Below are positions 6,861 through 13,718 of a stretch of 19,074 nt of DNA, piece by piece. A program made the position numbers and the translations under genes. The stretch's first letter is position 1. The number at the start of each line of letters is the position of its first letter. Source of the stretch: JAEHDI01 sp035455185. GTDB lineage: Bacteria > Acidobacteriota > Terriglobia > Bryobacterales > Bryobacteraceae. The stretch is taken from the NCBI GenBank assembly GCA_035455185.1, contig DATIFQ010000458.1, forward strand, positions 1 through 19,074, read 5' to 3'. The notes beneath the pieces were generated by a model, which was not told where the DNA came from, made no database searches, and saw only the letters and a program-made list of their open reading frames with translations.

Positions 6861-6910
6861 CCGCGAACATAAGTCCACACCAGATCGGGGGGTCGAAAAA
6901 ATTGTTGAGA
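6861..6910 (+). repeat. dispersed repeat family R, copy B
   Basis: CCGCGAACATAAGTCCACAC is followed by CAGATC and GGGGGTCGAAAAAATTGTTG. This and the copy at 18422 are nearly identical. It lies between the end of the 226-aa gene and a headless M23 peptidase fragment. Confidence 0.8.
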
Positions 6911-6949
6911 TGCGAAGCCGCTAGGACCGGGCGAAGCCCGGAAACCTTG

Positions 6950-7300
6950 GGAGGCAACCTTGTTTTTCTCGACCTTGGCCAACAACGCTGGGCCGTCTAT
7001 GCCCACCTTCAGCCCGGCTCGCTCCGGGTCAAACAAGGCGACAGTGTGCGGCGGGGCGACGTAATCGCGCGCCTTGGCAACTCAGCCTCCTACTCAGCCC
7101 ACCTGCACTTCCACATCGTGGATGGACCGGATCCCTTCAGTTCTGAAGGTGTGCCCTTCGTCTTCGACGAGTTCACGCACGAAGGCACGGTGCATCGGGA
7201 TGAGATGCCGGCAGGAGGCTGGACGATTCGCTTCGTGGAACGCCAGGTCGAACCCAACTCTGAATTTAGGCGCTTACCCGCGAGCAACGCCGTAGGGTAG
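6950..7300 (+). pseudogene. C-terminal fragment of an M23 (LytM-like) metallopeptidase
   Basis: The frame from about 6950 to the TAG at 7300 encodes the second half of an M23 domain: a GNLVFLDLG strand, the YAHLQPGSL motif, GDSVRRGDVIARLGNS, and the HLHFHI zinc/catalytic motif. A family-like tail follows (GVPFVFDEFTHEG). The first zinc ligands (the H-x(3)-D region), signal peptide and linker are absent; upstream the frame runs into repeat copy B and unrelated sequence with no start. The intact relatives are cell-wall endopeptidases acting in the periplasm. This copy lacks the residues needed for activity and is a remnant. The family call is secure. Confidence 0.8.
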
Positions 7301-7419
7301 ACCTACGAACTTCTGCTCCAGAACGGCCGGCCACTCGGAGACTATCGGCCACAGTTTTCAACCACACGATCCCAAAGTCGGCAAGCCGCACATGGGGCCT
7401 TCGCTCCTTCGGGCAGCAT

Positions 7420-7713
7420 TCATTCCGCGAACAAAAGTCCACACTCGATTGGGGGTCGGAAAAATACCAGGGTGCTCTGGATTTGCATCCTCTGCAGTCT
7501 CGTGTTGCTCTGGTTGTACAGAAAAGTGAAAGTCAGTCCAGTGATCGCGATGACGATCTCAACGGTAACCTTGACCCGGCCCCACCAGTCCTTCTCTCCA
7601 GTTTTCTGGACGCCTTTGCCACTGCTTCCAAGTGAACCTTCTGGTTACCCCGCGAGTGCCGATTTCTCAAGATCCTTCATCCCGAGCGACTCCACTAGCC
7701 CACGGATGGCCAT
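7420..7713 (-). pseudogene. decayed membrane-protein frame ending in repeat copy C
   Basis: One minus-strand frame reads MAIRGLVESLG... from 7713, meets TAA at 7647-7645, and continues as a further 74 codons to a TGA at 7422-7420. The second part has a charged stretch (TGEKDWWGRVKVTVE), a strong membrane-helix-like segment (IVIAITGLTFTFLY), then polar residues with LQRMQ. Its last 15 or so residues are the antisense of repeat copy C. The composition is protein-like but the in-frame stop, lack of a start after it and the repeat-derived tail point to a truncated gene. The family is not identified. Confidence 0.35.
7425..7466 (+). repeat. dispersed repeat family R, copy C
   Basis: CCGCGAACAAAAGTCCACAC is followed by TCGATT and GGGGGTCGGAAAAAT. 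It shares the upstream CATTCCGCGAACA context with copy D and loses similarity after the A-run. Confidence 0.75.
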
Positions 7714-7768
7714 CTCTGCATCTTGCCGGTGAACGAAGCGTTAAACTGCCCGGATGAGGAGAGAGAAG

Positions 7769-8233
7769 ATGCGACATATTCTGAGTGTGTTGTTCGCAGC
7801 AGCCCTATTGCCGGTGACCGCCGCGGAGCCGCCCGGCTTCGTGTTTTGGAAGAGCACCGATCTGAAATCGTACACGGAAAAACTGGCGCCGAAGGTGAAT
7901 GAGAAGAAGTTCGCCAACGAGCAGATTGCCTCCTGGGGAAACCACTCGGCGATGATGGTTTACCGCAAGGGAGACGGCGAAGCCGAGGTGCACGAGAAGA
8001 CCGTGGACGTGTTCGTGGTTCAGGAGGGCCGCGGCACGCTCGTGATCGGCGGGAAAGTCGTGGGTGGAAAGCAGACCGGTCCCGGTGAAATCCGGGGCGC
8101 CTCGATTCAGGGCGGTGTAAACAAACCGCTCGCGCCTGGCGATGTCGTTCACATTCCGGCGAACATCGCGCATCAAGTCCTTGTCGCTCCGGGCGCCGAG
8201 ATCACTTACTTGATCCTCAAGGTCAATATGTAG
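7769..8233 (+). CDS. secreted cupin-domain protein (154 aa)
   Basis: The start is taken as the second ATG (7769), because AGGAGAG lies six bases upstream; the ATG at 7754 overlaps that ribosome site. Residues 1-19 or so form a signal peptide (hydrophobic SVLFAAALLPVTA, then cleavage after Ala-Ala). The rest is one beta-barrel cupin: first motif around GEAEVHEKTVDVFVVQEG, with one His where classical cupins have HxH, and a second motif GDVVHIPANIAHQV. Cupins of this size often bind a metal or a small ligand, but with one first-motif His the metal site is uncertain. It is a single gene, convergent with the SagB-like gene 60 bp away. Exported to the periplasm; substrate unknown. Confidence 0.88.
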   Translation: MRHILSVLFAAALLPVTAAEPPGFVFWKSTDLKSYTEKLAPKVNEKKFANEQIASWGNHSAMMVYRKGDGEAEVHEKTVDVFVVQEGRGTLVIGGKVVGGKQTGPGEIRGASIQGGVNKPLAPGDVVHIPANIAHQVLVAPGAEITYLILKVNM

Positions 8234-8293
8234 CGGTGGGCAGCGCCCTTGCTGCTATCAAGGAGGTCGAGGTAGTTGGCGCCGCCGTCGTGC

Positions 8294-8974
8294 CTACCGA
8301 AGGTGACCAACGGGCACCAAGTAGAGGACGGCGTGATCTCTGGGGACGGGGATTGCCTTCTGTAACTGGGGGTCGTCGAACGCCCCAACCGGCACGCCAC
8401 CCAGATTCAACGCCACCGCCTGAAGCAGGAGGTTTTGTGCCGCGTGTCCGATTTCGATGTGCACATAGCGTGGGGCGCGCGCCTCCCCATATCTTTGTGC
8501 CGTGCGTGCACTGACCGCAGTGAACAAAAAGACCGCGGCGGCGTCGGCGATCGGTTTCTGTCCGAGTGCCGCCTTAGAAATGATCGTTCGCAGATCGGCT
8601 TCGGCCAGCCGTTGCAGTTTATGGCCGCGCGGCTCGTAGTGGAAGAAACCATCTCGGGTGGCAACGTAGAGTTCCAGTGGGTAAAGTGCCCCGGCTGAGG
8701 GAGCCGTCCGCCTGCTCCCACCGTGGGTTATCCCTTGAGCTGCCCACAGCAGTTGCGAGAGCTCCTGTTGGTCCAAGGCCCGGTTCGCAAACTCACGCAC
8801 CGACACTCGACGGGCGAGTGCCTCCTGAAGCGGCATGCCGCCTGCACAGGCCGGAGCTGGGAGGGCCACCTGGTTTCCCGTTCTGGCCGAACGTTTCGGT
8901 TCCTCCCCGCAGGCGATCGATACCATCGCCACAAGTAGCCAAAGGGCGGTTGCCAGGAATCTGTCGTTAGTCAT
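8294..8974 (-). CDS. SagB/ThcOx-family nitroreductase-like protein with export signal
   Basis: The 226-aa product from the ATG at 8974 begins with a hydrophobic N-terminus ending MVSIACGEEP. This could be a lipoprotein signal (Cys22), although Ser at -3 is atypical, or an ordinary signal peptide. The body is a SagB-type FMN nitroreductase: RRVSVREF near residue 55 (FMN contact), LSQLLWAAQGI, the APSAGALYPLELYV motif, an FHYEP segment, and the C-terminal LGGVPVGAFDD region. The best known relatives oxidise azolines in peptide natural products in the cytosol. Exported single-domain forms also exist and their substrates are not established. No precursor peptide or YcaO gene is nearby, so it is not part of a RiPP cluster here. 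A longer reading frame to 9166 adds only non-natural sequence. Confidence 0.87.
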   Translation of the reverse strand: MTNDRFLATALWLLVAMVSIACGEEPKRSARTGNQVALPAPACAGGMPLQEALARRVSVREFANRALDQQELSQLLWAAQGITHGGSRRTAPSAGALYPLELYVATRDGFFHYEPRGHKLQRLAEADLRTIISKAALGQKPIADAAAVFLFTAVSARTAQRYGEARAPRYVHIEIGHAAQNLLLQAVALNLGGVPVGAFDDPQLQKAIPVPRDHAVLYLVPVGHLR

Positions 8975-9128
8975 GCTTTTGCCCCGGATGTAGCGTATCC
9001 GGCCTGTGTGAGCGCAGTCAATGCCTGACATGTCGTCCAAGTGGATGTGGACAAGGCGAACACCTCGATTAAGAGCGTCGACGCCGGCCTGTCCAGCATT
9101 GAGCAGACGGCCGCCCGGGCCTCTTACC

Positions 9129-9263
9129 CAGGTTGGCGTTACGGAGCATCTCCCCCATTCGCTCACGCTCGTCTATGGGCCGGCGCTCGCCGAGGGTGGA
9201 GGCGCGGTAAAGCTCGATGACCTGATCCATGTCGAGGTTGTTTCCGGTGCGATAGGTGATCAT
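9129..9263 (-). pseudogene. N-terminal fragment of a GNAT acetyltransferase
   Basis: The minus-strand frame from ATG 9263 gives 45 residues typical of the start of a GNAT-family N-acetyltransferase: MITYRTGNNLDMDQVIELYR followed by a STLGERRPIDERERM segment and an LRNANL end. After that the frame turns into Arg/Gly-rich unrelated sequence and stops, with no acetyl-CoA-binding motif (Q/RxxGxG/A) following in any frame. It is the first third of a gene cut at about 9129. The intact relatives acetylate small molecules or proteins. It is surrounded by other remnants (9321-9485, 9522-9647). Confidence 0.65.
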
Positions 9264-9320
9264 GGAGTGAAGCCGAGGCTTCCTCCACTTTACTTCGGCC
9301 GGCGTCCTCCGGCTTCAGCA

Positions 9321-9485
9321 GTGCAGGTACGGGCTCTGCTCGGTGGCGACCGCTCGAGCAGCCGTGCGGAACGCACTACGCGCCCGCGCCGGCGGATCAG
9401 CGCCGCCGGCCGGAAGCGGATCGCTGAAGCGGCTCGGAAACGCGGGGCACAGGCGAGGGCGAAGAAAGCGTCGAGCGCTGCCTAA
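9321..9485 (+). pseudogene. decayed copy of the basic SAAGRKRI-repeat protein gene
   Basis: The frame VQVRALLGGDRSSSRAERTT through to KKASSAA and TAA matches residues 32-117 of the intact gene at 18709-19062, but the first 31 codons are gone and one whole repeat unit (33 codons) is missing. The join lies at the SAAG sequence shared by the two repeat units, so loss by recombination between them is likely. A conserved Trp of the repeat is Gly here. No start codon or ribosome site precedes it. Confidence 0.8.
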
Positions 9486-9497
9486 TAGCGTGCGGGG
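9321..9497 (+). repeat. long direct repeat, left copy (partner at 18799-19074)
   Basis: By eye the left 86 nt differ from the right copy at about five positions and the last 91 nt at about two. The only large difference is the 99-nt internal deletion. The match continues through the stop codon as TAATAGCGTGCGGGG to the window edge, so the full extent is unknown. Confidence 0.85.
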
Positions 9498-9521
9498 CCA
9501 GCGAAGCCGGCTCGACGACCG

Positions 9522-9647
9522 GCCGCGAGCGCGCCCTATGTCGTGTCCTCCACCGAGGCGCTCCGCATCCTGTCGAAGGCCAGCCGTGAATTGATGCGTA
9601 ACTACATCCGCGAAAACAACCAGACCCCGCGCCTTTCTACTGGGTAG
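9522..9647 (+). other. unassigned short coding-like fragment
   Basis: A 41-residue frame ending TAG at 9645-9647 contains a natural-looking helical stretch (STEALRILSKASRELMRNY, then IRENNQTP) but has no start with a ribosome site, and upstream it is Arg/Ala-rich. I do not recognise it; it may be the middle of a broken gene. It sits in the remnant-rich stretch 8975-9708. Confidence 0.2.
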
Positions 9648-9708
9648 CGACTGCCAACACCATCGTTCGCAAGGTCAGGAAGTATAAACGAACTCCAGAA
9701 ACAGGAGA

Positions 9709-10977
9709 CTAGGCGTCCGCTTCCTCGCGGCCGCGCAGGGTGGCGTTGCGGATCAGCGGTTTTGCCCAGAACCCAACGCTCAGTACCCAGCCCAGCGAGA
9801 GATAGAGCACCAGCATCCCCGCCCGCAGGCCCAGTAGGTCCCCAAGGTGGCCGATCACGGGTGGAAAAGCCGCCCCGCCCACGATGGCCGTGCAGAGGAT
9901 GCCGGCGAAAACTCCGTGGGAGTGATCGAGCGAGTTCAGCCCCAGCGAGATCATGATGGGCCACATCACCGAAAGGAAGAGCCCGCTCACTGGGAAAGCC
10001 ACCAGGGAGACGGACGCCGGTCCGGCGATCGCGGCTGTGAAGGCGGCCGTGGCGCCCAGCGTGGTGCCGATCAGCACGGCGCGGCTGTCGAACAGCTTGA
10101 GCAGGGCCCCTCCCGCTAGGCACCCCAGCGTGAGGCTGCCCCAGAACCAGGAGACCGCCAGCGCGCCCGTGGTGCGGGGGTCGAAGCGATGATACGTGAA
10201 CAGGAACTGGGAGATCCAGTTCGCCAGGCCCTGTTCCAGCCCCACGTACAGGAACATGGTCGCGAAGTAGAGCCACACCAGCGGCAGGCCTAGCAGCCGC
10301 CGGTAGTTCGCCCACGCGCCGGCGCCCTCTTCCCCATGGATCCGCCGGGGCAGCCGCACCGCCGCCGTAACGGCCAGCACCACCAGGCCCGCGGGCGCCA
10401 TCACCCAGAAGATCGCGATCCACGGCAGTCCGGCCGGGGTGAGCGCCCGGAGCGGGTCCAGCCAGAAGCTTCCCCCACTCTCCTGCCCTACCCGCAGCAC
10501 CAAGTAGGAATAGAGCAACGGGCCCAGGAACGACCCCGTCCCGAACGTGAACTGCGCCAGGGCCGAATTGAATGCGTAGTGCTCCTCGCCGCCCGCGATG
10601 CGCAGCAGGGGGTTGATGACCACCTGGAGGGCGGCCGCCCCTGTCCCCACCACGAGAAACGAGGCCAGCGCTGTCGCGTAAGTCGGCCGTAGTGGCAGCA
10701 GTAACGCCCCGGCCACTTCCAGGACCAGGGCGCCGATCACCACCGTCTTTACGGAGGTCCGCTCCATGACGATCCCGGCGGGAATGGAAACCAGCCCGTA
10801 AGCCAGGAAGAAGACGAACGGCAGCAGTCCCGCTGCCGCCAGGCTGACGCGGAAACCGCGGATGATTTCCGGGATGAGCGGCCCCATGATGTTCGTCAGG
10901 ATCGAAATCAGGAAGAACACCAGGAAGACCAGCCAGGTGAGCTTCCGGCTGCGGCCGCCTTCGCCCGACGCAGTCAA
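9709..10977 (-). CDS. MFS sugar transporter, FHS (FucP-like) type
   Basis: This 422-aa protein with about 12 membrane helices fits the fucose/glucose-H+ symporter branch of the major facilitator superfamily. Helix 1 (LTWLVFLVFFLISILTNIMG), the PAGIVMERTSVKTVV loop of the first half, a QVVINPLLR-GGEEHYAFN segment and GTGSFLGPLL are typical of that branch. The second half repeats the fold (ALAVSWFWGSLTLGCLAGG; FPPVIGHLGD). The start is TTG at 10977: it overlaps the TGA of the epimerase gene (TTGA) and has GGAGGG upstream at ideal distance. Longer extensions of the frame are Arg/Gly-rich and not natural. Coupled with the epimerase, it probably imports the sugar that the epimerase acts on. The substrate cannot be read from the sequence. 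Confidence 0.9.
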   Translation of the reverse strand: MTASGEGGRSRKLTWLVFLVFFLISILTNIMGPLIPEIIRGFRVSLAAAGLLPFVFFLAYGLVSIPAGIVMERTSVKTVVIGALVLEVAGALLLPLRPTYATALASFLVVGTGAAALQVVINPLLRIAGGEEHYAFNSALAQFTFGTGSFLGPLLYSYLVLRVGQESGGSFWLDPLRALTPAGLPWIAIFWVMAPAGLVVLAVTAAVRLPRRIHGEEGAGAWANYRRLLGLPLVWLYFATMFLYVGLEQGLANWISQFLFTYHRFDPRTTGALAVSWFWGSLTLGCLAGGALLKLFDSRAVLIGTTLGATAAFTAAIAGPASVSLVAFPVSGLFLSVMWPIMISLGLNSLDHSHGVFAGILCTAIVGGAAFPPVIGHLGDLLGLRAGMLVLYLSLGWVLSVGFWAKPLIRNATLRGREEADA

Positions 10978-12236
10978 AGGGTCCCTCCGAGGCGACGCAT
11001 GACTTCCAGGCAGGCGCGGGTGGCGTGATAGGGTCCCCGCCACGGACCGGCCTTGGTGGCGTCGATGGTCCCGTCGGGCTCGATGGCCGCAAACCAGTCG
11101 CCGTACTCGTGGTCGGTGAACACGTCCAGGACGTAAGCGGACTGGCGCTCGAAGGCCTCCCTGTACCGGGCGTCGCCCGCCAGTTGCCAGGCGTTCAGCG
11201 TGCCCACCAGGGCTTCGGCCTGCTGCCACCACTCCTTGCGCCGGCAGTCCGCCGGGCCGGCGGCTGGGCCTTCGAGATACAGGCCCCCGTTTTCGTGGTC
11301 GAAGCCGTCGCGCAGGGCGTGGTCCACCAGGGACAGGGCGGCGCGCCGCACCAGCGGGTCCTGCGGCCTGCCGAGCAGTTGCGCGGCATCGGTCATGAGC
11401 CAGCTGGCTTCCATGTCCAGGCCGTACAGGCAGCGCAGGGCATCGCCGTTCCAGTCCTCGGGTTCCCACTTTTCGTTGAAGTACAGGCGGCAGTATCCCT
11501 GGCGCGGATCCACCACCCGGGCGGCGAAGATCTCCAGCAGTTCCTCCAGGCGCTCTGCGGCGGCGCGGTCGCCGGTGACGTCGTAAAGCGTGGCGAAGGC
11601 TTCCAGCAGGCCCAGGTGCCAGTCCGACGATTTGCGGCCGTGCGAATCGGCCAGCACGGGGTGGACGTCATCTACGGGCGCCACGCAGGCCGTGACCGAG
11701 ACACGCGGGCCGCTCCGGTACTCCAGGATCGGCTGCCAGTTTTGCGTGAACGCGACCCGGTAGCCGCTGTGGGCGCCGTCGTGCGCGTGGCGGTCCATCA
11801 GCCGGAACAGGTCCAGCGCCTCCTCCAGCGCGCCGTCGTCGCAAAATGCCTGGCCGTATGCGGCCAGAGCTTCGAGCACGTAGGCCATGGGATTGAGCAG
11901 CTTCATCCCGTCGAGCAGGTTGCCCTCGCGGTCCACGAGCCAGTAGTAGCCGCTGTGTTCGGGATCCCGCATCTTGCGGCGCAGGAAGTCGAGCACCCAG
12001 GCCGCGGCGTCCGCGCAGGCGGGCGTGGGATAACGGCGGTAGATCTGGCACAAAGCCCACAAAAGACGCCCCTGCTGGGCCACCGACTTGGTGCCGGGGC
12101 CGGCGGGGCGCCCTTGCCGGCCGAGCCAGCCCATGGCTCCCCCGTACTGTCGGTCGATCCCGTAGTCCAGCCAGAACCTGAGAATCCCGTCCAGGAGATT
12201 CCCGCGGAATTCCGCCATCCAGTCGCGCCTCGTCAT
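10974..12236 (-). CDS. AGE/cellobiose-2-epimerase family protein with a catalytic His replaced
   Basis: A 420-aa (alpha/alpha)6-barrel sugar 2-epimerase/isomerase. Family landmarks include DWHLGLLEAF (His207), KEWWQQAEAL (Trp336-337 region) and GPWRGPYHATRACLE (Trp399, His404). Family enzymes interconvert sugars at C2, such as glucose/mannose, cellobiose/glucosylmannose or GlcNAc/ManNAc. The usual GHDxExSWLL motif, whose His is one of the two acid/base residues, reads YGLDMEASWL here: Leu273 instead of His. The second catalytic His (404) is present. The start ATG at 12236 follows AGGAGGAGG. It is the first gene of an operon with the MFS transporter, overlapping by 4 nt. The protein is cytosolic, without a signal peptide. 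The missing His may mean altered chemistry or an inactive enzyme. Confidence 0.9.
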   Translation of the reverse strand: MTRRDWMAEFRGNLLDGILRFWLDYGIDRQYGGAMGWLGRQGRPAGPGTKSVAQQGRLLWALCQIYRRYPTPACADAAAWVLDFLRRKMRDPEHSGYYWLVDREGNLLDGMKLLNPMAYVLEALAAYGQAFCDDGALEEALDLFRLMDRHAHDGAHSGYRVAFTQNWQPILEYRSGPRVSVTACVAPVDDVHPVLADSHGRKSSDWHLGLLEAFATLYDVTGDRAAAERLEELLEIFAARVVDPRQGYCRLYFNEKWEPEDWNGDALRCLYGLDMEASWLMTDAAQLLGRPQDPLVRRAALSLVDHALRDGFDHENGGLYLEGPAAGPADCRRKEWWQQAEALVGTLNAWQLAGDARYREAFERQSAYVLDVFTDHEYGDWFAAIEPDGTIDATKAGPWRGPYHATRACLEVMRRLGGTL

Positions 12237-12262
12237 GCCTCCTCCTTGCCAGGTCCCACGGG

Positions 12263-12286
12263 AAACTAGTTTAGTATCCGTACGGA
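12263..12286. promoter_or_regulatory. adjacent palindromes upstream of the epimerase-transporter operon
   Basis: AAACTAGTTT (12263-12272) and TCCGTACGGA (12277-12286) are both perfect 10-bp palindromes and lie 27-50 bp before the epimerase ATG. GTATCCGTAC (12274-12283) has the GT...AC form used by many GntR-family operators. This is a candidate operator for sugar-responsive control; no regulator gene is in the window. Confidence 0.4.
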
Positions 12287-12737
12287 CTCGTCAGAGCCGG
12301 GAACACTCAGAAAAAAGGACAAGTTCCTTGCACCAATGCTACGGTCTGGCAGAGGCCCCGGTTCAACAACACCACGGCGCACACTGGGCGGTAGATGTAG
12401 AGTGCTTTGTGATTGAACACAAGAGTCTCCTCACGCTCGTCACCGAGACAACTCAGGTGCTGCACCTGTTCCTCGGGACAGAGATCCTTACCAAGGCACA
12501 CCAACTCCTTTGTGCTGGCTTTCCAATGCGAGAAGCCTAGCAGCCACTTCTGGAAGCGAGTCCGCACTCCCGACCAGAGCGCTTATCGCCTCCATTGCCG
12601 CCACATGGAAGCCAGTTCGTTTGGACGGTCAAAATATCAAAGGATAGCGGATCGGTATACACTGAACTGTGCTGGGGGCCAGAATGGAATGCTCATCAGG
12701 CTCGGCAGAAATTGCTGGGTCGCAGGAGGAGGGCGTA
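12287..12737. other. divergent intergenic stretch with an unassigned minus-strand frame
   Basis: Between the epimerase operon and the M43 gene the DNA is visibly less GC-rich than its neighbours. A minus-strand frame (12307-12567, 86 codons, starting MRTRFQKWLLGFSHW) overlaps a plus-strand frame in the same DNA. Neither has a strong ribosome site or a recognisable family, and both may be chance or a decayed insertion. The promoters for both flanking genes should lie here. Confidence 0.35.
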
Positions 12738-13718
12738 ATGACACTTTCACGTTCGGTCAAAATGTTTCCTCTGTACACGGTGGTTGTGGTGGGGGCAACG
12801 TGCCTGGTGGGCGCGGCTGTCGCTCAGGGACCAGCGGAAGACAATCTGCCATTCACATTAAACGGCAAGACGTGGGTCAGCAAAAAGGCGTTCATTGACA
12901 GTGGAGGCCGATGTGCAACCCGAAACGTCGATTCGATCGAAGCAGACCAGATCGAGGCCGCGCTAGCACGATTCCTTGCCGCCGCCGGTCAAGGTTCTTC
13001 CACGAAGCCGGGAAAGCCCGGCGGAGGCCCACCACCACCGGTGACCTCGGTAGTCGTTTCGGTCTATTTCCACGTGATCAATAATGGACCCGGGATCGAA
13101 AACGGCGATGTGCCTCAATCTCAGGTCGAGGGCCAGATTGCCGTCTTGAATGCTGCTTACGCCGCCGAAGGCTTCTCCTTCAGCCTGGTCTCGACTGATC
13201 GTACGACAAATTCCGCCTGGTACAACATGACGCCGGGGTCGCAGGCGGAGCGACAGGCGAAGGCGGCGTTACGCGTGGGCGGAGCGGATGCGTTGAACAT
13301 TTACACTGCCAATCTGGGTAGTAATCTATTGGGCTGGTCAACGTTCCCATGGGGCTATGCCGGCGATCCGACCGATGACGGTGTCGTGATCCTTTATTCG
13401 TCTCTCCCTGGCGGCACAGCTGTACCATATAACGAAGGAGACACGGCAACCCACGAAATCGGGCACTGGGCGGGGCTCTATCACACGTTTCAGGGCGGAT
13501 GCAACACGAAGAAGGGCGGTGACCTGATCGCCGATACGCCTGCGGAACGGTCTCCCGCTTACGGCTGCCCCACCGGCCGCGACTCATGTAAGGCAGATCC
13601 CGGACTTGACCCGATCTACAATTTCATGGATTACACAGACGACGCCTGCATGTTTGAGTTCACGACAGATCAGGGAACTCGGATGGGGGCCATGTGGACC
13701 CAGTACCGGCAACCCTAG
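12738..13718 (+). CDS. secreted M43-type zinc metallopeptidase (326 aa)
   Basis: The start ATG at 12738 follows GGAGGAGGG; an upstream in-frame ATG (12669) has none. Residues 1-29 are a signal peptide (hydrophobic TVVVVGATCLVGA, cleavage after AVA). A spacer of about 60 residues ends in a Gly/Pro-rich stretch (PGGGPPPP). The catalytic domain starts VVVSVYFHVI and holds the metzincin zinc motif HEIGHWAGLYH (His239, Glu240, His243, His249) and a Met-turn NFMDYTDDAC (Met297), the arrangement of cytophagalysin/pappalysin-type M43 peptidases. Cys pairs around the active site (residues 255-305) probably form disulfides. No C-terminal sorting domain follows. It would act outside the cytoplasm as an endopeptidase; the substrate is unknown. 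The stop codon overlaps that of the convergent gene. Confidence 0.92.
   Translation: MTLSRSVKMFPLYTVVVVGATCLVGAAVAQGPAEDNLPFTLNGKTWVSKKAFIDSGGRCATRNVDSIEADQIEAALARFLAAAGQGSSTKPGKPGGGPPPPVTSVVVSVYFHVINNGPGIENGDVPQSQVEGQIAVLNAAYAAEGFSFSLVSTDRTTNSAWYNMTPGSQAERQAKAALRVGGADALNIYTANLGSNLLGWSTFPWGYAGDPTDDGVVILYSSLPGGTAVPYNEGDTATHEIGHWAGLYHTFQGGCNTKKGGDLIADTPAERSPAYGCPTGRDSCKADPGLDPIYNFMDYTDDACMFEFTTDQGTRMGAMWTQYRQP

Noticed and set aside
8294..8974. RiPP biosynthetic cluster around the SagB-like gene
   Set aside because: No YcaO, precursor peptide or lanthipeptide-type gene lies nearby; the cupin next to it is convergent, not co-transcribed.
9321..9497. CRISPR or tandem repeat array
   Set aside because: The repeated units are coding repeats of a basic protein with different spacers and no array geometry. 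No CRISPR was seen anywhere in the window.
9602..11092. 496-codon minus-strand frame overlapping the MFS gene
   Set aside because: It is out of frame with the transporter and gives a Pro/Arg/Gly-rich product with no membrane helices; the transporter frame explains the DNA.
11025..12269. 414-codon plus-strand open frame opposite the epimerase
   Set aside because: It is the exact antisense of a clear AGE-family gene; its Val/Gly/Gln-rich product has no family features and no ribosome site. High GC makes long antisense frames common.
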